Source of the DNA: Paramicrosporidium saccamoebae
Taxonomy: Eukaryota; Rozellomycota
Assembly: GCA_002794465.1 (NCBI GenBank)
Contig: MTSL01000105.1
Coordinates: 1-64,000, forward strand
DNA length: 64,000 nt
Direction: 5' to 3'
Each line of letters starts with the position of its first letter. Positions within the stretch are counted from its first letter, which is position 1. The notes below the pieces were generated by a model that had not been told where the DNA came from, made no database searches, and saw only the letters and a list, made by a program, of their open reading frames with translations. A program made the position numbers and the translations under genes. Shown here in pieces: positions 48,486 through 60,990 of the stretch.

Positions 48486-49957
48486 TCAATTAATTGTAGC
48501 TCCATTCTTATTTATCTTGTAGATACATAGATATGCAGTGTGCCAGTCTCCTCCTCCGTCCAGTTTCTTTATTTCATCCTCTGTAACAAACGACACTTTA
48601 TCGTCGTCGTATTTCCACCAGAGCCCATGGTCATTGTCCTTTGTCCATGAAATATAATGCCCCGAGTCGGCTGATCTTCCAATATGTGTAATGACACTCA
48701 CAAGCTCATACTGCCCTTGACTCTCGACACCCTCTGCCCTTAACTTTGACAGGTCAAGGCTCATGGGAAATTTAACTTTCTAAATACATGTCAGCTTGCA
48801 TAGTGATTGCACCTTTAAAATTTTGGCTTTAACTTGCTCTTTGGGCTTCCAGAAGAAACGCAAAAAGTTCACTGTGAGATATTCAGGAAAGTCGGAAATT
48901 TTGGATGTTTTCAGAAAATCGACATTTTTCCCTGCAAGATCCGAATGTTTTGAAATTGTTTCTGTTAGGCCGGCTTGGATGCCCCCGACGAGCTCAACGG
49001 TCTCTAAGTCTTAAACCGGCCTTCTGGAAGGTTTACCTTGGCCAATATGGCAGCTCAACTTGATAAAACTCTCCTCTAGATTTAATTTCTCCCCAGTCTC
49101 ATCACACGTCAATCTACAAAAGTCAAATACGCAGGAATAAACGATTACGTAGACTGAAGCCGTCCTGTAAACAGATCTGATGAAGAAGGCAAAACAGAAA
49201 ACAGCTCATGCAATATAAGGGACCAGCACTCTTCGGCATCCTGTTGGCATGGGATACCCTGCTCGTTGCGTTGTGCAAAGTGAGGAAATCGAGTATGAAG
49301 ATTCTGGATGTGAATAAATTTCATGAAAAAGTACCCCGACTACAGATATTGGAATGACACTCGGAGGCTTCTTGTCGAGTTCACGAAACAAGTCGGCAAT
49401 GGACCGAACTAGTGTAGAGGACTTTAGTCGCTCCTGTTCAGTCTTGAGTAGGGACTGGATAGTCGCAAGCCCCCTTAGGGACTGAAGAGATGCATTCAAA
49501 TAGCACGTGTTTCCAAGATTAGCAAGTCCAGCGGGCTAAGTTGTCAGTGGGCAAGAACTATCTGTACCTCATTGCGAATGTTTGCATCGGCAACACTAAG
49601 AATTTCACTGGAATTTCCATTAGTCGTCGATGGAATGTCTGTTTTCGGAATGGCAGCACTCGGTGTACCCATTAATAAAATAACATCGCCATCTAATACA
49701 CCGATTTGGCCAAAGCGGTCTTCATCCTGAACATGAAGGGAGATTCATGGATATTTACCTTGAGCAACTTGCCCTTATACAATAGTTTTTGATTAGCGGC
49801 TTCGACTCCTGTCTTTTGGACGAGCTCCAGCTTCAAATCTTGAACAGTTTCTTGGCACGTCTTGCTTACTTTCCCAACAGAGCTTCCGCGCCATTTTATC
49901 TCAACTACATTAAGATGTCTAAGACGGGGTGTTATGGCGCTAGGTACCGTTTGGCAT
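48486..49957 (-). CDS. UBP6: Proteasome-associated deubiquitinase UBP6/USP14
   Basis: Eight exons (49948-49957, 49759-49904, 49568-49726, 49344-49535, 49149-49303, 49037-49113, 48813-49003, 48486-48779) with introns of 43, 32, 32, 40, 35, 33 and 33 nt; 407 residues. The N-terminal ubiquitin-like domain is MPNVEIKWRGSSVGK...KLLYKGKLLK. The USP domain has the catalytic Cys in AGLANLGNTCYLNASLQSLR, the His in GRSADSGHYISW and the Asp in LDGGGDWHTAY. CQQDAEECWSLILHEL is the conserved blocking-loop region. It trims ubiquitin chains at the proteasome. The first exon is 10 nt, so the start is the least certain part. Slightly shorter than human USP14 (494). Confidence 0.93.
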
Positions 49958-49995
49958 AATTAAAATAAATTACAATAATCGTTTCTGTTCATATT

Positions 49996-51165
49996 TTACG
50001 AGCGAATCCGTATGGCAACTAGGTATGATCGGAGTGCATTTAAGCCTTGTTCCAGTTCAAGAATCTGACGGGCTTGAGACATCCAATCCTTTAGCGCCAC
50101 TCTAGACCATCCTTCGATCTCGTTAACAGCCATAAGGGCTCCCGCCAGATCGCCCTGTTGTAAGTATATTTCTGCAGCTGATAGCTGATCAGCTACCGTC
50201 ATTCGGATTTTGGATGGACCTGTTAGTAACGACGCAAGGGAATCATAGAGCCTGGAGAGAGAGGGGAACAAATGAACCAGACTAGATCCAGTAAAGTCTG
50301 CATAATATTCGGCAAGAGGTCTGAGATGGCACATTTCATCGACAAAGGCTTTCTTGTCCAGTCCTTCTTCCGGGATATTTTTTACTGTCGTCAACAGAGA
50401 ACCACAAATGGCTCTGGTAAAGTCTGCCTCTGATCGCTCCATTATCGCTATGAGGCTTGATTCTAAGATGCGCTTTTCATGTAGAAGAGAATCTCTGGAA
50501 ACTAATCCAATGCATTCAACGACATTGGACAGTCTATCCGAAAGCAAAGCTTCACGGTACTTTTTCAACAGTTCTGAGGTACGAGTGTCAATATCTTCGA
50601 TTCTTAACGCGAGCTCCCGTTGTCGCTGAAGCCGAGTCTGTCTTTCAGTATCAACCACTCGCTCAATTTCTGCTGCATAACGAATTTCCTGCTCCATTTT
50701 AAATGCAGCCATAGCCCGATCAAGTTCTTCCTGGCGAGCAACTTCTTTGACATAATTTTCCTCTTGCTCCTTTTGATACTTTCCCCTCCATACATCGAGC
50801 TCGGTAGTGTATTTTTCGTGAAGCTCCTTTAATTGCAAGATATTTCTGGCCTCTAGGTCTGCAGCCATCGCCGACATTGTCGACAAAAGAATTTCACGCT
50901 CCTTAATGAGAACTTCTAAACTCCCACTTGGACTCTGGTCTGCAGCGCTAGATTTGAACGAATTTCGTAATTTCTGCACAGCACTATGACTGGCTGATTG
51001 CAATTTTTGATATACTTGGACACCTTGAGCATAGCCGGGCACATACGCCTCAAACAGATTCCGCCTATCATCATCTTTGGACCCGTACACTACAGCACCA
51101 GTGTACCCACCACCGACGGCCACAGCGGACGCCAGTGTCAGCTTTTTTAATGCGACCAAAGCCAT
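49996..51165 (-). CDS. MIC60: MICOS subunit MIC60 (mitofilin)
   Basis: 389 residues, intronless. The N-terminal helix with glycine zipper (ASAVAVGGGYTGAVVYG) is the inner-membrane anchor. A long coiled coil follows (LQLKELHEKYTTELDVWRGK). The mitofilin signature is at the C-terminus: SAAEIYLQQGDLAGALMAVN then EIEGWSRVALKDWMSQARQI. MIC60 forms cristae junctions with MIC10 and MIC19 and contacts the outer-membrane SAM complex. Shorter than yeast Mic60 (540), mainly in the coiled coil. No clear cleavable presequence; MALVALKKLTL may be the targeting part. Confidence 0.93.
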   Translation of the reverse strand: MALVALKKLTLASAVAVGGGYTGAVVYGSKDDDRRNLFEAYVPGYAQGVQVYQKLQSASHSAVQKLRNSFKSSAADQSPSGSLEVLIKEREILLSTMSAMAADLEARNILQLKELHEKYTTELDVWRGKYQKEQEENYVKEVARQEELDRAMAAFKMEQEIRYAAEIERVVDTERQTRLQRQRELALRIEDIDTRTSELLKKYREALLSDRLSNVVECIGLVSRDSLLHEKRILESSLIAIMERSEADFTRAICGSLLTTVKNIPEEGLDKKAFVDEMCHLRPLAEYYADFTGSSLVHLFPSLSRLYDSLASLLTGPSKIRMTVADQLSAAEIYLQQGDLAGALMAVNEIEGWSRVALKDWMSQARQILELEQGLNALRSYLVAIRIRS

Positions 51166-51282
51166 TGGAGGTGGCTCCGGGGCCGCTCTTTTATTTATAC
51201 ACTAGAACTCATCGATACATATCTACTCGCCAGTGGCGATAAATCGTGTCAATTTTTCCATCAACGGTATTGTGCTAAAATA

Positions 51283-51480
51283 TTAGTTGCAGTTGGTGTA
51301 ATATTCAATCCACAAAGTTCTTGTGCGCCAATTAATGTAACGTATATATAATTCTGGAGCAATAGTCTTTTTACTATGCTGTAAAATATCAAGTAACTCA
51401 CTAGTTTTCTTTAACGTGACTAGCGCCGATGAAGCCCGGACCAAAATCTCGGTCGCCCGATCAAAGCCAGACAGGGACAT
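51283..51480 (-). CDS. Unresolved small ORF
   Basis: 65 residues as an open frame, MSLSGFDRATEILVRASSAL then VTLKKTSELLDILQ, helical and partly amphipathic. A 37-nt GT...CAG alternative intron would give a different C-terminus ending about 30 bp further on. I cannot decide between them, and no family is recognised. It lies between MIC60 and enolase, both on the same strand, in a 565-bp interval that is otherwise empty. Confidence 0.4.
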   Translation of the reverse strand: MSLSGFDRATEILVRASSALVTLKKTSELLDILQHSKKTIAPELYIRYINWRTRTLWIEYYTNCN

Positions 51481-51730
51481 TTACTGTCACCCGCTGGAGA
51501 TTCATCATGTGCAGTCGCCGCCACTCTGACAGGGCTTTTTAATGATTATAATGCACCAATTTGAACGTAGATTTCATAATTGGTCATTAGAAGACGGGTT
51601 GCAACGAGGCCAGTGGAAAATTTATTCCTAGTGCAAATAATTCTAGTGCGACACATCTCAATATTTAATCTGCAAAATTGTTCAAACCATTTTATTCAGA
51701 CGATTAAATAAGTCCCCGATTTTTCTTGGC

Positions 51731-53311
<1,581 letters not shown>

Positions 53312-53449
53312 TGATGATGGGGCATTAATCATCAGTGGAGAGTGAATGGTAATTACTACCAGGGTTCGTCATCTCCGCTAATCTTACTATTAGCTAGTTA
53401 AGTTCCTGGCGCATTTAAATTCAACATTCAGATTTGTGCTCTATATACA

Positions 53450-54642
53450 CTATAACCCGTCCCGCAAGTATCTGGGCGATATGGCACCCAATTTCGCAAG
53501 ACACGTCTTTTGGCAATCTGGGGAGAGTTGCAATCTCAGCAATTTAAAAAATTCCGCTTTGTAGGCTAGATAATTTAGAGAGCCCTCGTTCTCCATATAA
53601 TAGCAATAGGTCAACTTGTTTGGTTTTTCTTGAGAAATCAATCGATTTAGGACAGAGGGATCTGTGGTAGTAGAATTGAGCATTGTGCCTTTATCCGTTG
53701 TGCAAGTTTTTGAAAGGGCGCACTTATCGTTGCTATTTTTAAAAATTCTGAACCATCTTCGTCGTCGCACAATTTTGCTAAATGATTTGTGTGGACTCCA
53801 TAAATTATTCCAACCAGACGAATACATCCAACCTTCCTCATCGGTTACGCCATCGATGATGTCAACTTTCCATTCTTCTTGCCAAGCAAGGCAGGGACTA
53901 AATAAGAACAAGAGTTCTGGTTTAGGCCTCCTCCCCCCTCTTTCAGACGTCCACGCGCTGCGGTCCGTCATCCCGAGAGCGCTCTTGGAGTACCGTGCAT
54001 GTCCCAAAGTGTGGTTCTTGTGTTCATTCTCATAGACTTCTTCGAATCCCGTACTACGGCCGGCTTGGAGTGTTTCGGCCATCGTCTTGTACATTTTCCA
54101 GCTTTCTAATGCATCTGGATCCGGGTGCAATTCTAGGCAAAGCCGCGATCGCCCTTTTTTATACAAGACTACACGATAGGGTTGATTTTTATGCAGCCAG
54201 ACCGATTCCTAGTAAAAATTGGCACGCCAAACCAAAAAATTACCTGTGAATTGGAGCGGTGCCAGGATGGCGGGGGAAAAAGTCGATAGTCGGGAATGGA
54301 AGACAGTGTGTACCAAAGTTTCATTTGGGCTGCAGTTTTCTTAATGTTCACACGCACAATCAGGGAGCTTTCATCTTGAATAGGCTCTGAGCCGTCGGCA
54401 ACCGGGTCCGCTTGGGTGAGATTCTCAGAATTTGCCAAGTTGATCAGTATTGAGACGCATGCTCGGCATTCAGAGTTGAATTTTCCAAGTGCAGTCATCT
54501 GACCAATATTCACACTACTATTTGGGAGAATCTCCTCAGTCTCCTGCCTCCAGAACTCTTCTTGAGATTCTATCTCGCAATGCGGTGCGCTCGACACTTT
54601 AAAATGGCTTCCAGTATTGTTCCAAACGAAAAATCCAATCAT
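53450..54642 (-). CDS. Dysferlin-domain (DysF) protein
   Basis: Exons 54244-54642 and 53450-54208 with a 35-nt intron; 385 residues. The DysF hallmark is present: EEWKVDIIDGVTDEEGWMYS then SGWNNLWSPHKSFSKIVRRR, ending RWFRIF. It resembles DysF domains of peroxisomal Pex23-family proteins, TECPR1 and Spo73. Upstream, FFVWNNTGSHFKVSSAP and QPYRVVLYKKGRSRLCLELH may be another beta-rich lipid- or protein-binding module. I see no TM helix, so a Pex30-like reticulon protein is unlikely. The start is the first ATG (MIGFFVWNN); an unseen 5' exon is possible. Confidence 0.65.
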
Positions 54643-54734
54643 GCGCACTAAAGAGTATCTTAATAATAGTAATAAATCAGTTAAGAATGCAACAAATAAA
54701 CGTGGACGCCCATAGTCTATGAAAAGTTCTAAAT

Positions 54735-55635
54735 TTATAAAGCCTGTCTCTTTCTAGCGGTATTCATGAACGGCTTTAATACCCATTCCACATCTGCTTC
54801 AGTGACATCAACAGTCCCAAGTTTGACTTGGAACAGCCTCATCTCAAAACGTGGCCCAACTTCTGTCAGCTCCACGTCCTGTTTGCCTGGAACGCTTTTA
54901 TACGTATGGTGGCGGAAGGAAATAAAGTCACTTTGGTTTACAAAGGATATCGTCCTACGACTTTCATCTTTCGGCACGGGAAAAAGATATTTGAGCATGG
55001 TTTGAGTCCTCGTGCCCAACCGTGTCGAGAATCCCGAAAAGATGAGATGCGGATAGGCTTCTGAAACTTTGCTCTCCATAGCTTCAGGGATATCATGCCG
55101 CAATACAACATTATTCAAAGAGAAGAATGCAGTGGGGCCATAAGGGAAATGAGAAACGATGAGGCCGTCGGGAACGCCACGATGTTCATGTAGAATAATG
55201 AGATCGGTGACTTCGTTTGCTTTGCAAGCAGACACGATTTCCGAAATGACGTGATTTCCACGATTGATTCGCTGGGAGTTTGGAAAGACTAATCTCATTT
55301 CCTTGGCAAACTGCTGAAGCCGAGAACTCGGGTCACGAGAGGTAGTAATGAGGATTTTCGGATCTAATACACCAGCCTGCGCGTATTCATCATCCATTCT
55401 ATCTTGGGGACCTAGAGAATAAGATTAAGCGCTACTTTATACCGGAAAGACCCTCATCGTAGGCAAGTGCATTAGATAAACTGACTGCATCCTTTCGCAG
55501 GTCCACTGGTATGGGTCTGTTAGATTCTAGCGCTTCTTTAAGCTGTAGTTTTTGATCATAGAGCTTCTTGTCGCGCTCCTCTAAAGACTTTCTGAAGAGA
55601 TATTCTTTCCGAAGACGAGCCTCACGCCGCAGCAT
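54735..55635 (-). CDS. IMP4: U3 snoRNP protein IMP4 (Brix domain)
   Basis: Exons 55443-55635 and 54735-55411 with a 31-nt intron; 289 residues, the usual length. [20 protein letters not shown] matches the basic N-terminus. The junction reads [16 protein letters not shown]. The Brix domain follows with [60 protein letters not shown] and [11 protein letters not shown]4 bridges U3 snoRNA and pre-18S rRNA in the SSU processome. An upstream in-frame GTG is ignored. Confidence 0.95.
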
Positions 55636-55696
55636 CCTATACCCTGGCACCTGGGCGGTCACTGGCGTATCTCACGCGCTCCCTACAATATGTTTA

Positions 55697-57413
55697 TTAA
55701 GATCTAGAACGCAGGACTTTATAGCACATTTCATCTAACTCCCGAGCACTGCGACACTTTTTGAAATTCTCAATAGCCTCTTCATTTGAGGCCAGGAGCC
55801 GGGATGCTCTCCATCGGAAAATCTACAAAAATCTGCATATCGGCAAAAGGCCTGTACCTCGTCTCTACTAATACGGTAGTCTTCTTCAATTCCTGCCTCA
55901 GGATCAAGTTGCTCCATCAAGGGGGAGAAGAATTCGACAATTTCAGGCCTAAATATATAGGTATGATTGTTGGCTTACCGAGCAGCCGCGGTCATATCTT
56001 CCGAGTGATTCCACAGGCGGGTCAATTCTAAGCTTCCGAGACTATCTTGATTGAATATTTCTCTCAAATCCTAAATATTAAAGCCAGACAGATTGCCGCA
56101 AACATAAAATATTGCACCACTATCTTGTGACAAAAACGTTGGAACGGGCTCTTTCTCAAACGAAGGACATGAGCGAGCCTTCCACGTCATCTAAGAGTCA
56201 ATATGAAAAAACTGGCGAGCTTACCCAATTCTTTTCTTCTTTCAGGATCCATCTCACCAGTTTAGGTATTGACGTTTCGGAACATTGGGTCGATATATGA
56301 GAGACTAATCTTCTGTTAAAATCATTAATCCAAGATTCCTACAGTCTTAACGGGATGAAATGCACCTTGTACCTGTTCGAGATTGATCAAGCTCACTGAT
56401 AGACCTTTTGCGTGGGGCGGCTTGTGCTCAGATTTTGAGGAATAAGAGAGCAAATGTAGGAGAAATATAGAGGTTTGGATAAGAATAACTTCTCTCCACT
56501 TGGGATCAGCAATTTGCAATTTGAATAGCTGTTTGGCAGACAAATATTTGGGATACAAGTCGCCATCTAGCGCTTCTGCTCTCCGCAGCATCCGGGTTTG
56601 CTCGAAAATGGATAGCATCCCTTCGAGACTCTAAATATGTCAGTAGCATCGGCAAGTAATACATGTTTAACGTGCGTCCAGTTATCAACCATGAGTGCTT
56701 GAACTGGATGGTACATGAAGAACTGAATCTTCCAGAAGGTGCGATATATAGCATCCTGTGGGTCTGATTCGGCACAGTCTTCAATGGTTGTCGTGTTTTC
56801 CACATTTATATCTCCCCGAAGATTCACACCAGAACGTTCTCCCGAAGGGAATACTTTGGAGATGTACAAAAGCACCCTCCCGCATAAAGTTGCGTTCTGT
56901 GATTTTGAAAGACGACGAACTATTTCATTGCATAATCGAAGGAGCACTAGTCCCTTTCCTTTACTGGAGGAGATATTCTATATTCATGAGACTTTGTCTT
57001 AGGTGTACCTCTGTGAGCTCTGCACTTTGAATCTCTAGGTAGGTAAAAACGCTTTCCATTTCCCAGACTGGCAAGTACTCTGCCCAATCTTCAAGCAGCA
57101 GAAATGTCAAAGCCTGCTCTGCGGCCTCTTCGGATAAGGGGCAAGATAAATGGTTACCAATTCTTATAGCGTAGTTGGACAGGTCTAATAGACGAAAGAC
57201 CGAATCGGTACAGTTCAGGCAAGCCAAAACCTTGCGAAACGCGACCTCGACTTGAGGCTTTACGAGCTCGGGATCCTGGGCCTTTAGAAACCCCTCAATC
57301 TGTGGATAGATGGAAGTAGCAACATTGCATGAGGACGCACCAGCCTATAACTTAGAGGTTACGTTGCCGATTACTAATAGGAGGTCGTAGAGCTGCGGGA
57401 TAATCACAACCAT
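55697..57413 (-). CDS. THOC1: THO complex subunit 1 (THOC1/Hpr1)
   Basis: Nine exons (57375-57413, 57009-57344, 56663-56977, 56373-56630, 56225-56338, 56104-56190, 55979-56070, 55858-55948, 55697-55822) with introns of 30, 31, 32, 34, 34, 33, 30 and 35 nt; 485 residues. [20 protein letters not shown] then [20 protein letters not shown] is the THOC1 signature. [71 protein letters not shown] and [20 protein letters not shown] follow in family order. The C-terminal death domain of animal THOC1 is absent. THO couples transcription to mRNA export and limits R-loops. Its ATG is 38 bp from that of MIC19 on the other strand. Confidence 0.92.
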
Positions 57414-57451
57414 GGTTTACAATTGGATCCCTGGAGAAACTTGCCGGCCTA

Positions 57452-57875
57452 ATGCTCACGACTCTCCAGGTCCGTGGTAGTTTGCCAATACTTACATGGT
57501 AGGTTACCCCAGAAGCCATACAGAGCCTTCTACGCAGACGCGAATGTGTGGTGGTAACAGAAAAGGAAGTAATGGAAACCAAAGCCGAGAAAACATTTGA
57601 CGACCTGCAGTCGGACCTTTTATCTATTGATGAGAAGATTTCACAGTAGGCTGACTGGCTTTGTTTTGTACTTTTAGAGCAGCTATTACTGCCTTTGACA
57701 GATCAAACTGTAAACAACTGAGCCTGGACCTTATGAGCTGCTATGAGTATGTTGGGAGATGATTTCCATAAGTCGTAGTTATAACCGCGATAGACCTCTG
57801 GAATGCCAGGAAATTGCTACAAAGTTTCAAGCATGTGTCAGCGATTTAGCCAAGGTACACTCCATTACATCTTAG
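57452..57875 (+). CDS. MICOS subunit MIC19/MIC25-like (CHCH domain)
   Basis: Four exons (57452-57469, 57503-57645, 57678-57746, 57779-57875) with introns of 33, 32 and 32 nt; 108 residues. A helical N-terminal part (VTPEAIQSLLRRRE, then coiled coil) precedes a CHCH domain with CKQLSLDLMSC and, after YDYNRDRPLE, CQEIATKFQAC. This is the C-terminal layout of MIC19/MIC25, a MIC60 partner and MIA40 import client, both of which are encoded in this window. The N-terminus (MLTTLQ) lacks the myristoylation MG of animal MIC19, so the first exon is uncertain. Another twin-Cx9C protein is the alternative. Confidence 0.68.
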
Positions 57876-57960
57876 TAGATCGCCATTAGTATTCGCTAGC
57901 CAAATAAGGCGTTTTGTGTCTATTTTAAATCGATTAATTTCATATTTTCCAAATTTGCTC

Positions 57961-59574
57961 ATGTTCCTTGAACGTCTAATTCCCCGTGTAGGTTATGTTC
58001 GTTTGACATTCAGGGGCGCCCAATTTGCAAGAGCTGTGCCTAGCTCCAGACAATATTCCAGTGATTCACCACCTGTAAAGCCAAGCATCGCGACGCGCAT
58101 AAAAGAAGGTGCATTGCATTACTGGCACGGGACAAAGCTCCTTGTATTTGAGACCAGAGTGTCTAGCAAATTACTTTTGAAAGTTCTACGAGGTGAAAAG
58201 TTGATACGCCGGGAGTATCGGCAATTGCTTCGAACGACAAGCGACTTGATACGTCTGGTGCCTTTTATCATCATGATGATCATTCCGTTTCTAGAGCTTG
58301 CTTTGCCACTATTGCTAAAGTTCTTCCCAAACATGCTTCCCAGCACCTTTGAGGATCGACTACAGAAGGAGGAGAAGATGAAGAAGCAGCTAAAGGTAAA
58401 ATTGGAAACTGCTAGATTTCTTCAGGACATGGTGGATAACATGAATGGCCCTGAGACTAGCAAAGTGAAAGATTTGAAAAGCCTATTTGAAAAGACTCGA
58501 ACTTCTGGTTCAACCTTGACCACCGTCGAAGTAGTGGAATTGTGCAAACAGCTAAGCGACGAGATTACGCTAGAAAATCTGGCGCGTCCTCAGTTGATAA
58601 GTCTTTGCAAGTACATGTCACTCAACGCCTTTGGGACTGACAACTTTTTACGTTACCAAATCCGTAATGCTGTAGAACGACTTAAGGTCGATGACAAGAT
58701 GATTTTTGCCGAGGGAATTGAAAGCCTGACAAGGGATGAGCTCCGAAATGCTTGCCACGCCCGTGGGATACGAACTATGGGGGTTCCTGAAGAATACATG
58801 AGGCGGGAACTAAAGCAGTGGGTCGAGTTGCAGGTGGAACACGCTGTCCCCGCCCCTTTGCTAATTTTATCGCGTGCATTTGCACTATCCGAGGACATAA
58901 AAATGGAAGATGCCCTCCGAGCTGCCATTACATCTCTCCCCGATCCCGTATTGTCAGAGGCTGAAGTGCACGCAGCGGAGAGTTCTAAGAAATCCTCCGC
59001 CTCTGGGAAGATTAAACTAATCGAAGAACAGGAAAGGTTGATCACAGAAGAATTGGAGCAAGAACGCCAGGCAATTGAGTCCAAATCACCGAGTGACCTC
59101 TCTGAAGCGCAGCTTGATTCTATCTCGGAAGCTGTTGTGACACTGGCCACAGAAGATCCCATGAGCCAAGAGAAGAGGGAGCTTGCTGAACTTGTTCAAG
59201 AACAGGCGACAAACGAGGCCGAGGCAAAGAAAAGTTTAAATAGTGCAAGCAAAGCCATTGAGAACCAAGTTGGAAAGTTAATCAGAGACATTGATCATGA
59301 CATTTCCGAGTTTGAATCGGAGATTGGAAAGCGTCTGCAGATTATTTCGCCTTCAAGCGATGGAACAATTTCCGTTGGCCAGTTGCGAGCTATTATGACA
59401 ATGGTCAAAAATTCCCCGAAAGATGCCGAGAAAATATCTCAGGCCATCAAAGCATTTGATTCGGATGGTGATGGGAAGATCTTTATTAACGATATTTTGA
59501 GTGTAGCAGAAGAAGCCGAAGACCGCGAGGGACACGGGTTTATCGTTGACGAAAAGCCTTCAAAATCAAAATAG
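57961..59574 (+). CDS. LETM1: Inner-membrane LETM1 (Mdm38) cation/proton homeostasis protein
   Basis: 537 residues. A basic presequence (MFLERLIPRVGYVRLTFRGA) is followed by a single TM helix with the LETM1 proline motif, IMMIIPFLELALPLLLKFFP then NMLPSTFED. The ribosome-binding-like domain has LARPQLISLCKYMSLNAFGT, LTRDELRNACHARGIRTMG and LKQWVELQ. A coiled coil follows. The C-terminal EF-hand FDSDGDGKIFINDI has the ligands intact. LETM1 mediates K+/H+ or Ca2+/H+ exchange and helps insert mitochondrially made proteins. The first ATG after an in-frame GTG is the start. Confidence 0.93.
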   Translation: MFLERLIPRVGYVRLTFRGAQFARAVPSSRQYSSDSPPVKPSIATRIKEGALHYWHGTKLLVFETRVSSKLLLKVLRGEKLIRREYRQLLRTTSDLIRLVPFIIMMIIPFLELALPLLLKFFPNMLPSTFEDRLQKEEKMKKQLKVKLETARFLQDMVDNMNGPETSKVKDLKSLFEKTRTSGSTLTTVEVVELCKQLSDEITLENLARPQLISLCKYMSLNAFGTDNFLRYQIRNAVERLKVDDKMIFAEGIESLTRDELRNACHARGIRTMGVPEEYMRRELKQWVELQVEHAVPAPLLILSRAFALSEDIKMEDALRAAITSLPDPVLSEAEVHAAESSKKSSASGKIKLIEEQERLITEELEQERQAIESKSPSDLSEAQLDSISEAVVTLATEDPMSQEKRELAELVQEQATNEAEAKKSLNSASKAIENQVGKLIRDIDHDISEFESEIGKRLQIISPSSDGTISVGQLRAIMTMVKNSPKDAEKISQAIKAFDSDGDGKIFINDILSVAEEAEDREGHGFIVDEKPSKSK

Positions 59575-59710
59575 AGTATATATTGACGGCATCACGCTAC
59601 GTGTTTCTAGAGAACAACACTTATCTATATTACGAGAAACTATATAAACGGTCCAAAGATTCAAATAAAAGGCATAATTCCAACCTCACATACATACATC
59701 TTGCGGGAGT

Positions 59711-60521
59711 CTAAAGAAATTCGTTCATCACTATCGCTGGGCTGATTAAATTAGGTTGCCAAAACGACGACAATGAGAAGGACGGAATGCGAGGTGAATC
59801 GAAGTTGGGAAAATCTATGGCAAATTTCCAAGAAGAAAAGTCAGCGAGTGATTCTGGCGACGGAGGTGCAGATGCATTTGGAATGTGAATATCTTCTTCA
59901 AAATAGGGTAGAACGCTTGGTGAAAAGACTGCCGGCCTCCTGAGAGTGGAGACAGAAAATGCGGGGGCAAAAGTAGGTAGCGCATGGTGCATGTAAATGA
60001 CATCCAACAGCTCTTGTTCTGTCTTGATGATATTTTCCAAATCCTCTACCTTAATCTCCAGGTTATAATCAATGCACTGTAATAATTGTCGTTCCATACA
60101 GGTAAGCTCCGTTGCTGAAAACCAAGGCTTCAGCGAAGACGACCAACCATCATTCCTGATAGAGCCATCCTGTAAAAATTTTGTCGAGAGAAGCAACGAA
60201 GTAATAAAGACACGATAAGCAGTCTCCTTATTACCATGTGCCTTGGTAGAGATCCGAGACGCCAGTCTCTCCATATAAACGAGGGAGCCGAGCGCCGTAA
60301 TAGGGACTGTCTTAGTTACAGACATCACGTTTCTGAAAAAATCTTTAAAAGCCGGAAATAAGGCTGGACGATCACAGGGATCACTGCGGCAGGGCACTAG
60401 CGCATTCGACCTTCTGCTAATAACGTCTATAGTTGTAAAAAGGGTTCGGATATGTACTATATAGGGCGCTTTCCAGCGATTGCCAAGGGAGCGTGTAGAA
60501 TAGGTCTACAAGAAACGACAT
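59711..60521 (-). CDS. Pcl/Pho80-like G1 cyclin
   Basis: Exons 60458-60521 and 59711-60426 with a 31-nt intron; 259 residues. The cyclin box has VPITALGSLVYMERLASRIS, YRVFITSLLLSTKFLQDGSI and FSATELTCMERQLLQCIDYN, as in Pcl1/Pcl2 partners of the Pho85 kinase. The C-terminal 100 residues are Pro/Ser-rich. These cyclins act in G1 morphogenesis or phosphate signalling. The ATG lies 6 bp beyond the stop codon of the upstream gene, so the promoter must lie inside that gene. Confidence 0.8.
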
Positions 60522-60527
60522 TTCGGG

Positions 60528-60990
60528 TCAAGCAGGCACAAGTTTAAGAGGGAAATATGCCTTGACTGTGGGGACGGTAGACGGTTCGAGTAGCTCAACA
60601 GTCGCGCCCGCTGGATTCCAAACAAGCGAGCCCGGCTTTATGAGCCCAGGGTTAGAGTTCACTTTTCCAAATCTGGCGATCAACCAATCATAGGGGGCAA
60701 AGCCATTTCGGAATATCCGTGGGCACCCAATCAGAATGGCTAAATTGGCCCCAGAGAACACATATGCAGACCAGGGATTCTAGTAATTAAGGGTCTTTAC
60801 TTTTCAACCCCACAATCATTCCCGACGCAGTACTAGTCTAAATATGATTTACGTAAGGTGCTACGCTCTAGGCCGGTTAAACAGCCAGTAATCTCCTCGT
60901 GCCCAATTGTGCCTTCAGCTCTAATAACATGATCCCTTTGCACCTTTTACCATGACTTTTCAGTACCTCGTGGGCCGCGTCGGCAATCAT
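60528..60990 (-). CDS. Unrecognised protein, three-exon model
   Basis: Exons 60883-60990, 60814-60837 and 60528-60779 with introns of 45 and 34 nt; 127 residues in one frame. MIADAAHEVLKSHGKRCKGI then MLLELKAQLGTRRLLA is helical. The second half SAYVFSGANLAILIGCPRIF, DWLIARFGKVNSNPGLIKPG and SLVWNPAGATVELLEP is hydrophobic with beta character. The shorter reading (ATG ATT in exon 2 as start, 85 residues) is possible. I do not recognise a family. Confidence 0.5.
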
